Shown here in pieces: positions 17,660-31,070 of a stretch of DNA of 64,000 bases. Made by a program: the position numbers and the translations under genes. Within the stretch, counting starts at the first letter, position 1. Each line of letters opens with the position of its first letter. The DNA comes from Ichthyophonus hoferi (taxonomy: Eukaryota > Opisthokonta > Ichthyosporea > Ichthyophonida > Ichthyophonidae): NCBI GenBank assembly GCA_002751075.1, contig NAOQ01000030.1, forward strand, positions 85,261 to 149,260. Direction: 5' to 3'. A model generated the notes under the pieces. It saw only the letters and a list, made by a program, of their open reading frames with translations, did no database searches and was not told the origin of the DNA.

Positions 17660-18864
17660 GTTACTGTACATATAGATAACATAGGCACACAGGACAGTGC
17701 AATACATGGCTTTTAATGACCGACCTTGTTAATGAACAGAGTGACGATATGCGGTATTTCGAGGTGAATCATTGCCTGGAACTAATATTAAACTGACAGT
17801 TTTTTAAAAATAATACAGGTGTATGTATGTATATGCATATGAATCAGGGATGATTATGTTGTAGTATAGTGCATGCATGTAGATGTGTTCTGCTGGCCTA
17901 TCACCTACAAGCACTTTCTCTGGTGATATGATATACTTCATGAACCATACCTTGGGGGGTAGGGGAATGTGGTCCTATCAAAGCCACAATGGTTAAGATA
18001 TAATTATATCTACCTACTTACAAATTACTAAATACAATTATATGCGTTTAAAGCATTCTTCCTTTTATATGGAGTAATGTGATATTGGTTATTTATTGTG
18101 TTCGGCCCCGCGTTTCTTCGGATTTCTCTTGGTTGGTCTTTTTAATTATGGTAGGGGATTAGAGAATTTGCTTTACTGTATTATAATACTTTTACATTAT
18201 TGGGTAGCTATATTAGTATCAGAGAATTATCAGACACGGTTAGATATATTAGGCACCATCCATGAGCAAGAGGAATGGGAACACAGGCCTTGACGAGGAA
18301 TGATACTCGCATGCTTCTAACTAACTTGTACAGACAGGATAGTATATTTAGTGCGCCCGATAGGATGTAGGCCAGATACTTGGCGACATTCAGGTGTTTT
18401 TCATTGTGAAAGGGCGGTCCATTGGTGAATATAAGAAGGAGAGGCCTATTGGAGTACAAATATTTTGGGTGGTTGCGAGGTGCAATGTAATTCCTTTCAA
18501 AAGAAAAGGCTCCAAATTTCTCTTTGCATGACAGAGCACACGAAGTATTTGTGGTTTTATATAACAAAACAATGCAATGTCATCAACACTGAAACAAAAA
18601 ATGGAAATGTATTAAATGGCTAGGAGGGTTGGGTTTAGCTTATGATCTAATAAACACTGCTTGGGTGTTCAGTATATATCCATTGGGTCAAGAATTATGC
18701 GTTGTATTGAAGTTAACTCCCTTACATATATACTACCTTGCATTCCAGCTATTATTCTGCCTATATATCTCTATTTTAATTCACCAGCTATACATGTGAG
18801 ATCTAAACACGCATTGATTGGTTTAATTATAGTCAATTATAGTATGATCTCGCCCATTCTCTGT
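17660..18864. other. Intergenic, convergent 3' ends of the helicase and Hop1 genes
   Basis: Contains the 3' flank of the helicase (short TG/TA repeat near 17817-17845) and the 3' flank of the Hop1-like gene. A minus-strand frame at 18208-18567 is open for 119 codons with a moderately hydrophobic, protein-like stretch (LVKACVPIPLAHGW), but it has no recognisable match and no supporting splice context. Confidence 0.4.
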
Positions 18865-21800
18865 TCAAGCCTGGATCTTTTCCTTGGCGACGGAGCTGCG
18901 TTGACGCTTTGCGATTGGTTGGCTGTTGATCTCCAGCTGTGGGAATTACATACATGTCAAATGATGATCACCATCCAATTATCCTCTTGGCCATTGGAGA
19001 ATGTATCTAATACTGTTTATTAAAGTTAATGATCCTCATATCGCTCTATTGCAATAGACCAGTCTTAATGGCCACAGTCAAGTAGTATCCAATCATAAGC
19101 CTTATGCATTATGCCCCCTTACTACATTCACTTATATATATATATAGCACCATTACCATAACCAGTGGGCGTCTTTAATTATAAACAAATCATGATTTAA
19201 ATACTTAAGCATATCGAGCAAGACTTTTAATTTAACTAGAGATGGAATGATGGCAATCTGATTTAAAAAATATAAATATATGATTGGTTGGGTTATTAAG
19301 GGTGTCCTACCTCTTCAATGGCAACTCTTTTGAGACGTCCATTCATTAGCTGGCGCTGCAGGTGATGGAGTGTTAAGGTGCCCACCAATCAACCAAGCGA
19401 TAGCGTCATGTTTATATCCTGAACAAGTATACCCAATCCTATGCATTTATAGATGCCATAGATCTACGCCTATTGGTGCTATTCTTCTCCTTCAATAATG
19501 CTAGATGGCTCTACCAATGAGCAACATTCTACATAATACTATATAGCAATGAATACAGCTATACTGGTTTCAGAAGGTATTAGCCACTTGGCACCAACCA
19601 TAATGCAATACCAAAGCCGTTTAGGCATGTCATCATGGGAGCAAACAGTGTCACTAAATGAATATTATTGATGGAAGATTGGAATAGTCAAAGTCTTTGC
19701 TCCAATAAAAAGGGATATGCTAATACAATAAGGGGAAAGATTAAAAAAAATTATACCGCAGGAGGAAGAAGAGAGAGAGAGAGGAAAGATGGGTATTTAA
19801 GTATGAATATATTTAATAGGTATAACGAATAACTAAACGAGAAAGAAATGTGGTTGTTCCACTATTCGGGAGCCATAGGGCAATTAAAATATAGTGGAAA
19901 GAAAAAGAACAGAAAGGGATTAAAACGGCACACCTGATAGGCCCCATCGATAAGGCTCAGATTCTCGGTTACTGCATTGGCCAATATCGTATCCACCGTT
20001 TTTCCTGTTCGTCATAGCTGTCAGTTTACACAGGAAGTAAATGATATCCTACTAGTAACCTTGAGCTATACCCATAACTATCGGACCATATTATCATATC
20101 AATATATAACTGTGAATTACTATGTCCCTATACGCATGTAGCCCCTTTTATCCCTCTCTGCCCCACTACCCATTTTATTATAATATCGAGGCTTCCATGT
20201 TTTAACGACATGCTTTCTCAAGTTATAACAACATTTTCACCAAACTTTGGCGGCATGAAAGTTTGAAAATGATAATTTAATTAAAATATCTTGGCCTCTT
20301 TGTCCCGCCCGAGTCTTTCCTTCTTCATAATACTGTTCCAAAAATTCTTATAACTGACGTTCTTGGTAAACCAAGAGCTCCTTAGCTCCACAAAGAATTT
20401 GTTACACGTTTGCGATGATTGATATATAATTATCTGTCTAATTTCACTGGAAATTGTCCTGGACCATCTTACAGTATTGGGAGTATTATATATATGTATC
20501 TCTTAATTTTTATTATTTTCGCTACTCATTCCCGCCAAAAAAGAATATTTAAAGAAACCAAATAACTCTTCGAAGAAAAATGCCATGAAAAATTTAATAT
20601 TAAACTTTTTGTGAACTGATTTTCAAAATAAAATAAAAATAAAAATCCTTTGAACGTTTTCATACATAATGTCGCCAATGCTTGGGGGAAATATCGTTAA
20701 TGCTTGGGAAATATCGCCAATGCTTGAGAAAATATGTCGTTAATGCTTGAGAAGCTGTCGTTAGAGCTCGGAGCCCTATAACCATCTTCTATATAATTAC
20801 AATATTAACTGCGGTTAATTTTTAAATCAGTCTCTCCCACCAAGCGTCTTATATTTTGATAATATACTTCATTCCAAATCTACCCGGTTTGTGATTTCAC
20901 GCCTATGCACATTTTCCTTACTCTCTCTCCTTCCCCCTACCACTTATTACCACACCAGTGCCCAGTGTTTTAATAGAGGCCCATACCATTGGGCGGTTTA
21001 AAGGCCTTCTCTAACAACTCGGGCGTAAACTGATTCAGCTCTACCCTATAAGATGGACACTTCTTATTCCTAGGATCAAGTCTCTTAACCAGCTTCTCTC
21101 TTACGAGTCGGGCCATGATCTGGCGGGCCAAAGGAAGGTCCTCTTCTAGGCCTAAACGTTAGTCAGTAGATAATAGGGTGTAGTTTATAGTATAGTAGGG
21201 TATAGTATAGAGTACAGTAGAGTAGAGTACAGTATGGTAGAGTAGAGTATAGTAGGGTATAATATAGTAGGGTACAGTATAGTAGGGTACAGTATAGTAG
21301 GGTACAGTATAGTAGGGTGTAGTATAGTAGGGTGTAGTATAGTAGGGTACAGTATAGCAGGTTATAATCAGTAGATAATAGGGTGTAGTTTATAGTATAA
21401 TAAGTAATAGTATAGGAAGTAATATTATAGTGGGTTATAGTATAATAGATTATAGTATAATAGTATAGTAAGTATTAGTATGGTATAACATAGTGAGTAT
21501 AGTGTAAACGTTAATGGTTATAACAGAATAAGCAGTAGAAAGGTTGGTTAGGGCTAAAGTTTATTATAATGTTTACAAAGACGGTTAATTGGTTGGAAAC
21601 GGTTTCATTGGCCGATTAGTTGTAAGAGGGTTGAGTGTCATGCCTTTTGATTGGGTCTAAATAGTAACCAAAGGAGAAGCTATGTGGTTGAGTGGCATTA
21701 TACTCAAAATGATTTCAGTGGCATACTGGCAATACTTCTAAGACAATAGTAAACAATGTAATGGTACCAGGTCAATCAATAATATGACTTATATCTTAAT

Positions 21801-24800
21801 GAACATTGAAGACAGATGTCATGTAACCAAGGGTATGTAGGAAGGCCAAAAACGTATTAGGGGTATAAATACGGTTTAAAGTAGTTAAGAGAAAGTAAAT
21901 AAAATAAAACAAACATGGAGCTAGGGAAGGAATAATAATATGTGTATATCTATATGTTAGGAGGCATTAAAGTATAATATACCATGAGATAGTAAGGTAT
22001 GGTATGGTTGCTATGGTTACCTAAGAGATCAGCTAGATCAGTGGCCGTAATGTCGTCGTCATCGTTGTTCTGTAGACTAATCAAAGTGCGCCGCCATAGC
22101 GACACGGCCCGGACTTGACCTGTTGACATTTTTAACAACCCACAATCACGATAGAGCCTAAGAATAAGAGAAATGAGTGGAAGATTAAAGAGTAAGTAGA
22201 TGATATAGTCCAATGATTGCTTAAAATTTACGATGTCGTAAATAATAGTCAATCGATAAGTAATTTCTGTCCAATTGGAGGTAAATATGTGCCCTAATCA
22301 AGGCATATGGACCTAATTTAGTCCTTTTGATCTATAGCAGTATGTGTTTCCATCCATCCATCTATATATATGATATATCTCTAGCATTCCCGTCTTATAA
22401 GGCAGGGAGAATAGGCAGGAGAAGATGGAATGGTCAGTTGACATAGGACCAATATAATTTGAATTATATACACCCTGTAGACCGATTGGTGCAGAAGTAG
22501 GCTATCGGATGATTGAGGTTATTTAATAATTTTATTGCGCAATGAAATTTACTATGAAGTAAACAAATAACCGGATGATAACCTGAAAGGGGTACTTACT
22601 GCATGCGGTCATCCCTTTCTCTCCTTAAACGTTTGGCACAGGGTACACAGAAATGCACTATGATAATTAACCAATTATTAGTTAGTTAGAATTCCGCCAA
22701 GGGTAGAGCACAAAATAATCAAAGAAAGAAAGAGATAAATAATACACAATAGGATAAGGAGAAAGTAAAACAAGGCATATAGAAGAAGGGAGGCATAAGC
22801 CCTACAGCGCTAAGCCTGTACCTTCTGGCAGGGCACTCATATCAAGGTAGGCAAAGCATACGGCATGTTGCCATGTAGTGCACTCGTCACATAGCACCAT
22901 CTCTCCGTCATACTGTAGGTTAGGACAGTATGACTGGCTAGACTGGCAAGGTACAATAGATATAAAGGATAATATTATTGGTCCAAGAGGTAGGGTAGGG
23001 ATATAGATACATAGGAGATTGGCTTACCACAGCTGTGCATACCTCAATATTTAAATACCATTGAACATAAAAATAACTAAGTGGTTATCTAGAGGCAGAT
23101 TAAAAATTAATACTGTTGAGAGAAATATATAGTATAAATAGATCTTCGATAGATATCAATAATGATAAAAGAGAAAGAGGTAAATATGCAAGAAAACAAC
23201 CAAATCAAACAAAGTATTACTTCAGGCACACCACATGCACAGGCTATGGTGTCTGGGTCATCATCTTTTCCTTCCCCTTCCTCACTCAGTGTATCTTGTT
23301 TGGACGATCGAGTGAACCGCTTAGTAATTGGTGTTCTGTCAACCATTGGCTGGCCACCAGAAGAGGCTGTTTCAGAAAGAGGAAGTTACAAGGTAATCCA
23401 ATGAAAAACAATACATAACATCAGTACAATGTCATATATAGGAAAACATGTGTCTGAACCTTAGGTAGAGAAAGATGCAAAGATATGTATAAAGTACTCA
23501 GAGGGCGATAACATACGGTGGGAAAGGGGTGGTTGTAGCAAGGGAGTGGAGTCATTGGCTAATTTTTCATTGGCAACCAGTGTAGGTATAGGCTGAGGGC
23601 AATCCAAACGCATCAGTAACCAATGGCATTGAAGGTATGCAATGCTTAAAAGACGTTATATATAGAAGTAAATGGAATGCCAACTAAGGTTTGGTCACAA
23701 GAGGTGGGGGGATCAGCTACATTGAGGGAGGGGTTGAGGTCCATGTGCTAGAAGGTGATTAGAGAAGGCTATAATGGGAGAGATAGATGGGACATTTAAA
23801 ATTTTAAAATTAACATATTTGAATGTATAGAAGAGAACCGTTAAGAAAAGCTTTGGATGAAAATTGATTACATGGGCAGGTGATTGGTCAAGGGTCACGG
23901 ATTGATCCCCCAGATCTTCTTCCAGGATCTGTTTAGCTGGAAAAATAATAGGGTAAATATGATTGGCCTAATAGTCTTATTGTACTATCATAGCACGATC
24001 CCCTTGACGTCTACCAACCACTCCGTATATCAGTACAGTAAAGTAGTAAGGTAGTAAGATAGTAAGATAGTAAAATAGTAAAATAGTAAGAGACTAAGAT
24101 GGTAGGATAGTAAGAGAGGAGTGTGACACAGGGTAAGGAATAGCAAAACAGAAGGTTTTAGACTAATCATGGGAGAGAAAGGTAACCAATGACGATGTGT
24201 GGTAAACCATATGATACTTCACTGCCATCACTCCCACTGCACACCCCTGATATTCCGCAGCAGACTATGCAAGGCTGCTATAGATAGACTACTATCAAAC
24301 CTATCTTGTAAGAGACCCAGGGGATAGGAACTTCCTTAACCCGATTATATCAGACTCGTACCTGTCTTAAGGTTCAACTGCATACTATGTATCCCAGGCA
24401 GTGTTAGTAAACCTGGCTGTCTTAATATTTTTATAATGGCAGCTTATCCTACTAGAGCTTAAACACTAGCTACTACTCCCTTATAACATAATAAAAGACA
24501 TGCAGGTTACAGTATCTCTACCATGTCCTAGTGGATGGTGGGAGGGGTCTGTAATTGTTGATCATTGCAATATGACTCTACACCCTACACATAATACTAC
24601 TATTAAAACGTGACACAAGGGTGAAGTGGGAGGGTATTTACCAATGGGAATTGGTCTGGATTTCACCAATCTTAAGGCTGCCTGTGGCGCCTACTACCTC
24701 TATCTCGGGCAGGTCCGTGGCATCGACAAAGAGATCAGGCTGGTAATCTGAGGGGGTCCGGTCCTCATAGAAGTACAGTCTCATCACAATATAGCGCTCA

Positions 24801-27800
24801 TCTAATACAGGGCCAATCACTCATAAGAACGTCATATTTGCCTCTAACATACTTTCTAATTGGTATAGACAACTTACTTTATCATGTTATCCAACCAATT
24901 ATATTATATCTATGACCTGCAATTGCAATTTCATCCAATCTCTCCCCAGGAGTATTTCAACCAATAGCTGGGCTGTGTATTGTATAAATGGGGAATAGTA
25001 AAGTGGGTGCTATCTATACTTTAAAATGTATTTATTGGCCATCCATTGGTCTCAAAATATACTCTATTGTATGATCATTAACCTATAATGTAGAAAGGAT
25101 GACGTCTAAGATGGAAGAGCTAAATGTTGGGGGGGATGGCTAATGATAGCTACTAGGGATTGGACTGATAATATTGGGTCATGTATGATTGGTTGAATGT
25201 TTACCGATACGGACTATGTAAAATATATGGTACCTTGGGATAAATATGGCAGGAATATAACGTTATGATAATAAGACAATCCATTCACTGGCAGGATATT
25301 CATTGAACATACCCAATATAAACAGTATGCACCAATCACAACCTCCAACCATATAAACTCTCTTTTTCTTAAACCCAATCATAAGTCATCTACGCTGGGC
25401 TAACCGTTGGTACTGGTTCTCCTATGGCAGGTACAGGTAGCAGCGTATTAAACTACTTACCAGGCAAGGGCCGTAAGGTCTGTGTTAACACCACCAGGGT
25501 CCTTAGCATTTGAACTGTTGCCTTACGTATCTGGGAGGGAGAGATAGGGAGGGAATAGAATGTCCAATAGCTATGTACATTAGCTTTTTACCACCAATCA
25601 CTATAAGCCCCCATTGATCGCTAATTGACTGCACCTTCATAGAAATTATACTGAAAAAATATTTAAATAGGTAATCCACTTTTAGCCAATAAAATAAAAT
25701 GCATATGGCAAGAATGTACCTTAATTGGTACATACACTTTGTGTAAATACAATTATTAGAATCCGCAGCAAAGTAAGTCAACATATATGTAATATGACGT
25801 CGCAGTGCATCCAATATACTGGTATATACCATATAATTCCCCTTTTCTACATCTAATCGTTTGATGTTGGAGACCTTTACGCAATCTATTTAAATGATCA
25901 ACCATACTTGTGGTCCTACATACCATTGTTATTGCGTCTATCTACCAATACATTTGCGTCTTCGATTACGGTAGGTGTGTGCTAATCCAATAGCAGAAAG
26001 GCATACCTCCTCCTTAGTGTGAGCCTCAGCCACCTTTTTCTCGTTCTGGAAGATAGAAATATGCCTCTCAGAGGGTCTTCCTCCATTGTCCTGTATCCTT
26101 CTCTGTTCCTCCTCGGTAGGGTAAGTAAATTTAAAGGCATAGGTCTCCACCATCTTGTCCATCTTCTCAGGGTCCAGACAGATCTGCCATTATGATAGCA
26201 GAATTATTATTAATAGAAAAAGATAGAGAAGGACATATAAAAAATCAATAGAAGACATAAGGAGGAGGAGAGTGAGTGTAGGGGTGGAAGAGCGGCAGAA
26301 ACAATTATAGGACAGGCGGAAAAAAGAAGATGAAATAAAATAAATAAATACAANNNNNNNNNNNNNNNNNNNNNNNNNNNNNNNNNNNNNNNNNNNNNNN
26401 NNNNNNNNNNNNNNNNNNNNNNNNNNNNNNNNNNNNNNNNNNNNNNNNNNNNNNNNNNNNNNNNNNNNNNNNNNNNNNNNNNNNNNNNNNNNNNNNNNNN
26501 NNNNNNNNNNNNNNNNNNNNNNNNNNNNNNNNNNNNNNNNNNNNNNNNNNNNNNNNNNNNNNNNNNNNNNNNNNNNNNNNNNNNNNNNNNNNNNNNNNNN
26601 NNNNNNNNNNNNNNNNNNNNNNNNNNNNNNNNNNNNNNNNNNNNNNNNNNNNNNNNNNNNNNNNNNNNNNNNNNNNNNNNNNNNNNNNNNNNNNNNNNNN
26701 NNNNNNNNNNNNNNNNNNNNNNNNNNNNNNNNNNNNNNNNNNNNNNNNNNNNNNNNNNNNNNNNNNNNNNNNNNNNNNNNNNNNNNNNNNNNNNNNNNNN
26801 NNNACAGATCTGCCATTATGATAGCAGAATTATTATTAATAGAAAAAGATAGAGAAGGACATATAAAAAATCAATAGAAGACATAAGGAGGAGGAGAGTG
26901 AGTGTAGGGGTGGAAGAGCGGCCAGAAACAATTATAGGACAGGCGGAAAAAAGAAGATGAAATAAATAAATAAATACATTATAGGAGAAGGATAGAGAGG
27001 AGTGGGGTGCACTGAGAAGAGGAGGTGCATTTAGGCCAACCAAGATCTCAGGTGTGATTACATTATTTATTTTCATGTATTTGAGCAATAAATAAAAAAA
27101 ACAATGAATGGCTAGAAAAACATAAAGAGGAAAGGGAAGCAATAGCAAATGAGTGGCTTACACCAAGGACTAGGGTCTCAAGCTGGAAAATCGGTCAATC
27201 GGACAAAGGGAAAATAGCGTCAGTGATATTCTACTAATCATGCCCTTTTATATAACTAGCTGTTCTTACTAGTCTTATTATTGAATTATTGGACTAGTTA
27301 CTTAGCCATGATTGGTTCACGTACGAGTATGTCGATATTCAATTCATGCAATGCCAATAAAAGCATGGTTGAATGTTACACTATAGGAATACCATATATT
27401 GTTGGTAGGTCAATAAACAGTTATAATTAGTTGTATAATATATAATGATACAATAGACTAATATTCTTAGCTACTACAATTATAATTTATAAAGGATAAA
27501 GGTAATATGTGCCTACACCTTTTTGAGGCCTTTATTGGTCCCTATCCCATAAATATATACTTTAAAAAGTATAGATGGCCAATCGGTGGATAGCATTTAT
27601 CTACATTATAATAGTCTCATTAATGCAAGAAATAATATAATTGCCTTCCTCTACATATCAAGTATACAATATTTTTTAGTGCCAAATATTCTACCAATCA
27701 TTCCATCCTATATGCGTCGCCTACTTTCTCTTTCCCTCTACTTTCTCCTTCTCTGTTTCTACCTTGTTACCCGACCCATAATTGGACTACTTTCCCTCCA

Positions 27801-30800
27801 CCTGTACACTGGTTGTCCAGAGGAGTGACTTACATATTTCTTGTTGAGCGCATCAAAACAACTGTGATTACAAACTAATCAGTACCATTTCCGTATACTA
27901 GATATACAAATTATTTACCCATTCAGATTAATGTTAAAGTTATATTCTATGCAATTCTAACCAGAGGGCCAAAAAGAAATACAGTACATATACATGGATG
28001 AAGGTGTTATTTACAACAAGTATTTTAATTGTTTCCTCATTTGAAAGCAGTGGAAAATGATTGGGTAAGGTAGGGCCAGAGGGAAAGATCAATATTAATA
28101 AGCGGGGATTATTGGATAAATATACACCATAGATGGACCAATAAAAGTAAAAATAGATAGAGAAAATGAGAGGGTAAGCGGGGAGGATATAACAGTAGGT
28201 ATCCTATTGTTATCGGCTTGTGGGTTATAGTAATGCAGGTAATTTTTTTTAAAATAGAATAAATAGTTTTTAAAAGCAAACTACCGACTAAAGCATAATT
28301 AACTTGACTTGATGTTGGATATACAATTTTATTATTAATAATAACAGCTAATAATATGCTATATAAGTCATCACTCACCCCCTTTCCAGCCTGGATGGTC
28401 CACCCCCCACCCCAAAATAATGTCAGTCATTGGATGGCCTGCAATAACTAACCAATGACTAGTAGCATTGATGTAATGGGCATAAAGCCAATAGCACGTA
28501 CAATAGAAGTAGGGCAATAAGAAAAGTATAAGAGAGAGTATGTAGGTAAAAATAGAATAATGTAGTAGTAAATAGTACAATCGTACAAATAAATAATAAT
28601 ACATTAATGTAAAATAATAATTATGTAATACTGCAATATAATAATATAATAATATAACAGTATAATACTACAACATTAAAATAGTGTAATAAGGCAATAA
28701 AGTATAGTTTCTATAATGATATAACATAGTAATATATTATAATCAATATAATATAATAAAGTAATAATATATTAGCTACCAATACAGTATTTTAGCATTG
28801 TTGGTTTTATAGTTTTAGGGGAATGGGAAAATAGCAATTATAATATAATTATGAGACCAATACAAACACATGTAATTGGTAAGGGCACATGCTGTTCTCT
28901 AATCAAAGATTTCTATATTTATAATGCCCAACCTCATTGGAGAGTCTTGCAATTGTATTAATACATTATTAGATATATTTGCAAATTGGTTAGTACAATA
29001 ATTTTAGACAGTAGGCGAATAGTTAAAAGTAATATTGTTTTAAAAACAAATAAATGTCATGGGACGATATTAATATTTAAATTAGTTTGTAAAATATGAT
29101 TGATAGATATATATATTGTTGGGTTCGTAATATGAAGAATATATATACAAGAAAATATAAAAATCAATAAATAAAAGCGAATAGAGATGTGTGATTAGAT
29201 TAAAATTTGAAAGTCCACCAGTAGAATATATTAATAGAATATATTAATATACAGCCTATAAGAGACAATAATCTAATGGAATACCAAGCATTATAGTAGT
29301 TACCATACCAACTAATGAAGGTATCAGCCTCATTGGACACGTGTTCTTTTAGTAGTTTAAGGTTTAGCCCTTGATGATTGGCAGGTGGGTATTGTCAGGG
29401 TTGATTCCATTGATTGAATAATATTACTATTGCGACGCATGGTAATTATGGATTTAAGTATTTAGCTTTACGGGCAGGTAATTGATGGGAATTTTTAATA
29501 TAGGCTAATGACATTTGTAGGTTAGCATGGGTGTGGGCATGAATCTTGCAATGTAGGAATAGGGATATGATATGCTGCTTATTTTTAAATACACATATTA
29601 TCTGAGAAATGATACACAGAGAATAACTTTAACTATAGGATAGATAAAATATTATATTACATACCTCCAAACTGTCGATCGTCAAATGCATTTTCAGGAA
29701 AAAGGTCTCTAAAGCAGTCATAGCCAATGGAATATTAGTCATGAAAATATTTAATCTCAATTTCTCTATATGGCTTAATCACAACCTCTAGTAAAATATT
29801 CACCATGAATATCCTTACTATTGCCAGGCCATTAATAAATACAAAGTGCAAGTATGCTGTCGGTGTGTAAGTAACAATTCAGTGGTGTATAAAATAGTAA
29901 TTAACTGTGTATTCATACCTTTTGTAAATGAACAGAGGTGCGGCATGCAGTTACTTTAATGTTGTTAAATAAGTTAAAATATAAAACAAGCATATCTTAT
30001 ATTCTGTAATATTCTTTGTTTTAAATATCTCAAAATTTTCATCTTCGTAATCATTACAATTATAATATTAGATACCATATATACAATAGAAAAATTCCCT
30101 TTAATACATTTAAGTAGCAGTTGGTATTGATAGTTACCTTAAGTACGTGATGCTCGACAACTGTGCATATTAATTATCAGTAATGGTTCATAATACAATT
30201 AACTATAAAATCAACTAGTGATATTTTATAACTTTATATATAAATGTATAGTTAAAGGTGATTGGTAAAAAAATGCTAAACATAAGAAGAAACAATACAC
30301 TTAATAAGTATAATATAAATTAAGTTAGCAAAGTTTGACCAGAGATAGTATATATAATTTAACCTAAAGGATTCGTTATCAATGGGCATTAAATAATTAT
30401 AAAAGATAACTATAGTAAAAAAAAGGTGAGCCATTTACAGGAGAAAATGAATTAGCATAGATGAGGTGTATATACTAATGCAATACAAAATATTGTTAAA
30501 AATTCATTAAAATAATTGAAATAGATTAATTTTAATATTGGGAAATAACAGGTGTGTTAATTAACATGAAGTCCTCAACTCTCACCGTAGTTCTTAGCAG
30601 ATTTTTAAGAAGAGTAAGACTTTCTTGTTCGGTTGGAATTACCTACAGGGACATTATTGCCATAGTTAACAGTAAACCTTAATCCAACAACACATTGACT
30701 TCACTTGAACACATCTCCACTCTCTCTGGCTTGCTCCTTGCAATTGCAACAAAACCTATTGTCTTATAGACAATAGTAGACAATATTGATTGTCATTATA

Positions 30801-31070
30801 ATTTATTTTAAATTAGTAAAATATAGTTGGAATATGTATATGAATACAGCTATTTTAAGAGTTAATTGTTATACATATTGTTGGTTGAGAGGAGATAAGT
30901 TCTCTTCCAGTTTAAGATAGATTTAGTATATTGTTTATATATTATATACCGTGTGTTTCACCATTTCCCTAGCGGAAAATAAACATAACCATTATAATTG
31001 CATGTTAATATATATAATGAAATATAGAGGAATGTAATTTACAGTTGTCTTAATCACAGTGGAAGACATA
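18865..31070 (-). CDS. HOP1: Hop1/HORMAD meiotic chromosome-axis protein (HORMA, PHD, winged helix)
   Basis: Twenty-two exons join in phase to give 540 residues: 31044-31070, 30586-30642, 30138-30160, 29665-29708, 29309-29369, 28379-28390, 27834-27861, 27162-27182, 26007-26183, 25461-25530, 24642-24801, 24362-24384, 23872-23936, 23517-23592, 23221-23366, 22822-22912, 22600-22657, 22021-22157, 20987-21145, 19934-20004, 19311-19355 and 18865-18936. Hop1 loads on meiotic chromosome axes and promotes double-strand breaks and homologue bias. HORMA covers about residues 10-230: TEQESLTLLKNLL, ITYLRDLFPE, LERGCFDALNKKYLETLVLG, MVETYAFKFTY, MLRTLVVLTQTLRPLP and RLYFYEDRTPSDYQPDLF. A C4HC3 PHD finger follows, with Cys324, 326, 338, 341, His346 and Cys349, 364, 367. 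A winged-helix region (about 381-478) and a basic tail RLKRVAIEE...PIAKRQRSS come last; the tail is a candidate closure motif. A possible extra 18-nt exon lies at 23699-23716. Confidence 0.94.
20281..20502 (-). pseudogene. Orphan reading frame inside a Hop1 intron
   Basis: A minus-strand frame of 73 codons ending in TAA at 20281 reads as convincing protein (WSRTISSEIRQII, FFVELRSSWFTKNVSYKNFW, MKKERLGRDKEAKIF) but has no ATG. It sits in the intron 20005-20986 next to a tandem repeat, suggesting a decayed insertion such as a small DNA transposon or a retained exon. The family is not recognised. Confidence 0.35.
20670..20766 (-). repeat. Tandem repeat of 20-24 bp in a Hop1 intron
   Basis: Four and a half units of the type cgttaatgcttgggaaatat, alternating cgcc/cgtt, lie beside the orphan reading frame. 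They may be part of the same inserted element. Confidence 0.8.
21173..21500 (-). repeat. GTA-rich minisatellite in a Hop1 intron
   Basis: More than twenty variants of agtatagtagggtac (about 15 bp, sometimes 10) fill a third of the intron 21146-22020 between the two winged-helix exons. Confidence 0.9.
24030..24110 (-). repeat. Short tandem repeat, unit near agatagtaag
   Basis: About seven copies of a 10-bp unit (agatagtaag/aaatagtaaa) occur in the Hop1 intron 23937-24361. Confidence 0.8.
26354..26803. other. Assembly gap (450 N) with duplicated flanks
   Basis: A run of N lies in the Hop1 intron between 26183 and 27162, so no identified exon is interrupted. The 176 bp before it (26178-26353) recur almost exactly just after it (from 26804 to about 26978), differing by two single-base indels. 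This is the pattern of two overlapping contig ends that were scaffolded apart. Confidence 0.95.
28610..28765 (-). repeat. TAATA-rich simple repeat in a Hop1 intron
   Basis: Low-complexity stretch of taatataata and related units in the intron 28391-29308. No other signal. Confidence 0.7.

Noticed and set aside
18661-19023. 120-codon plus-strand frame
   Set aside because: Antisense to the last Hop1 exon, with a composition driven by AT-rich DNA.
20281-20560. Possible use of TAA as a sense codon (alternative genetic code), suggested by an in-frame TAA upstream of the orphan frame
   Set aside because: TAA ends the SMG6, methyltransferase, helicase and Ert1-like frames exactly where the proteins should stop, so the standard code applies.
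21173-21500. CRISPR-like array
   Set aside because: Units are contiguous and variable without unique spacers; it is a minisatellite in a eukaryotic intron.
23116-23418. Plus-strand frames of 80-100 codons
   Set aside because: They are the antisense of the Hop1 exon at 23221-23366.
26190-26816. 208-codon minus-strand frame
   Set aside because: It consists mostly of N and is kept open only by the gap.
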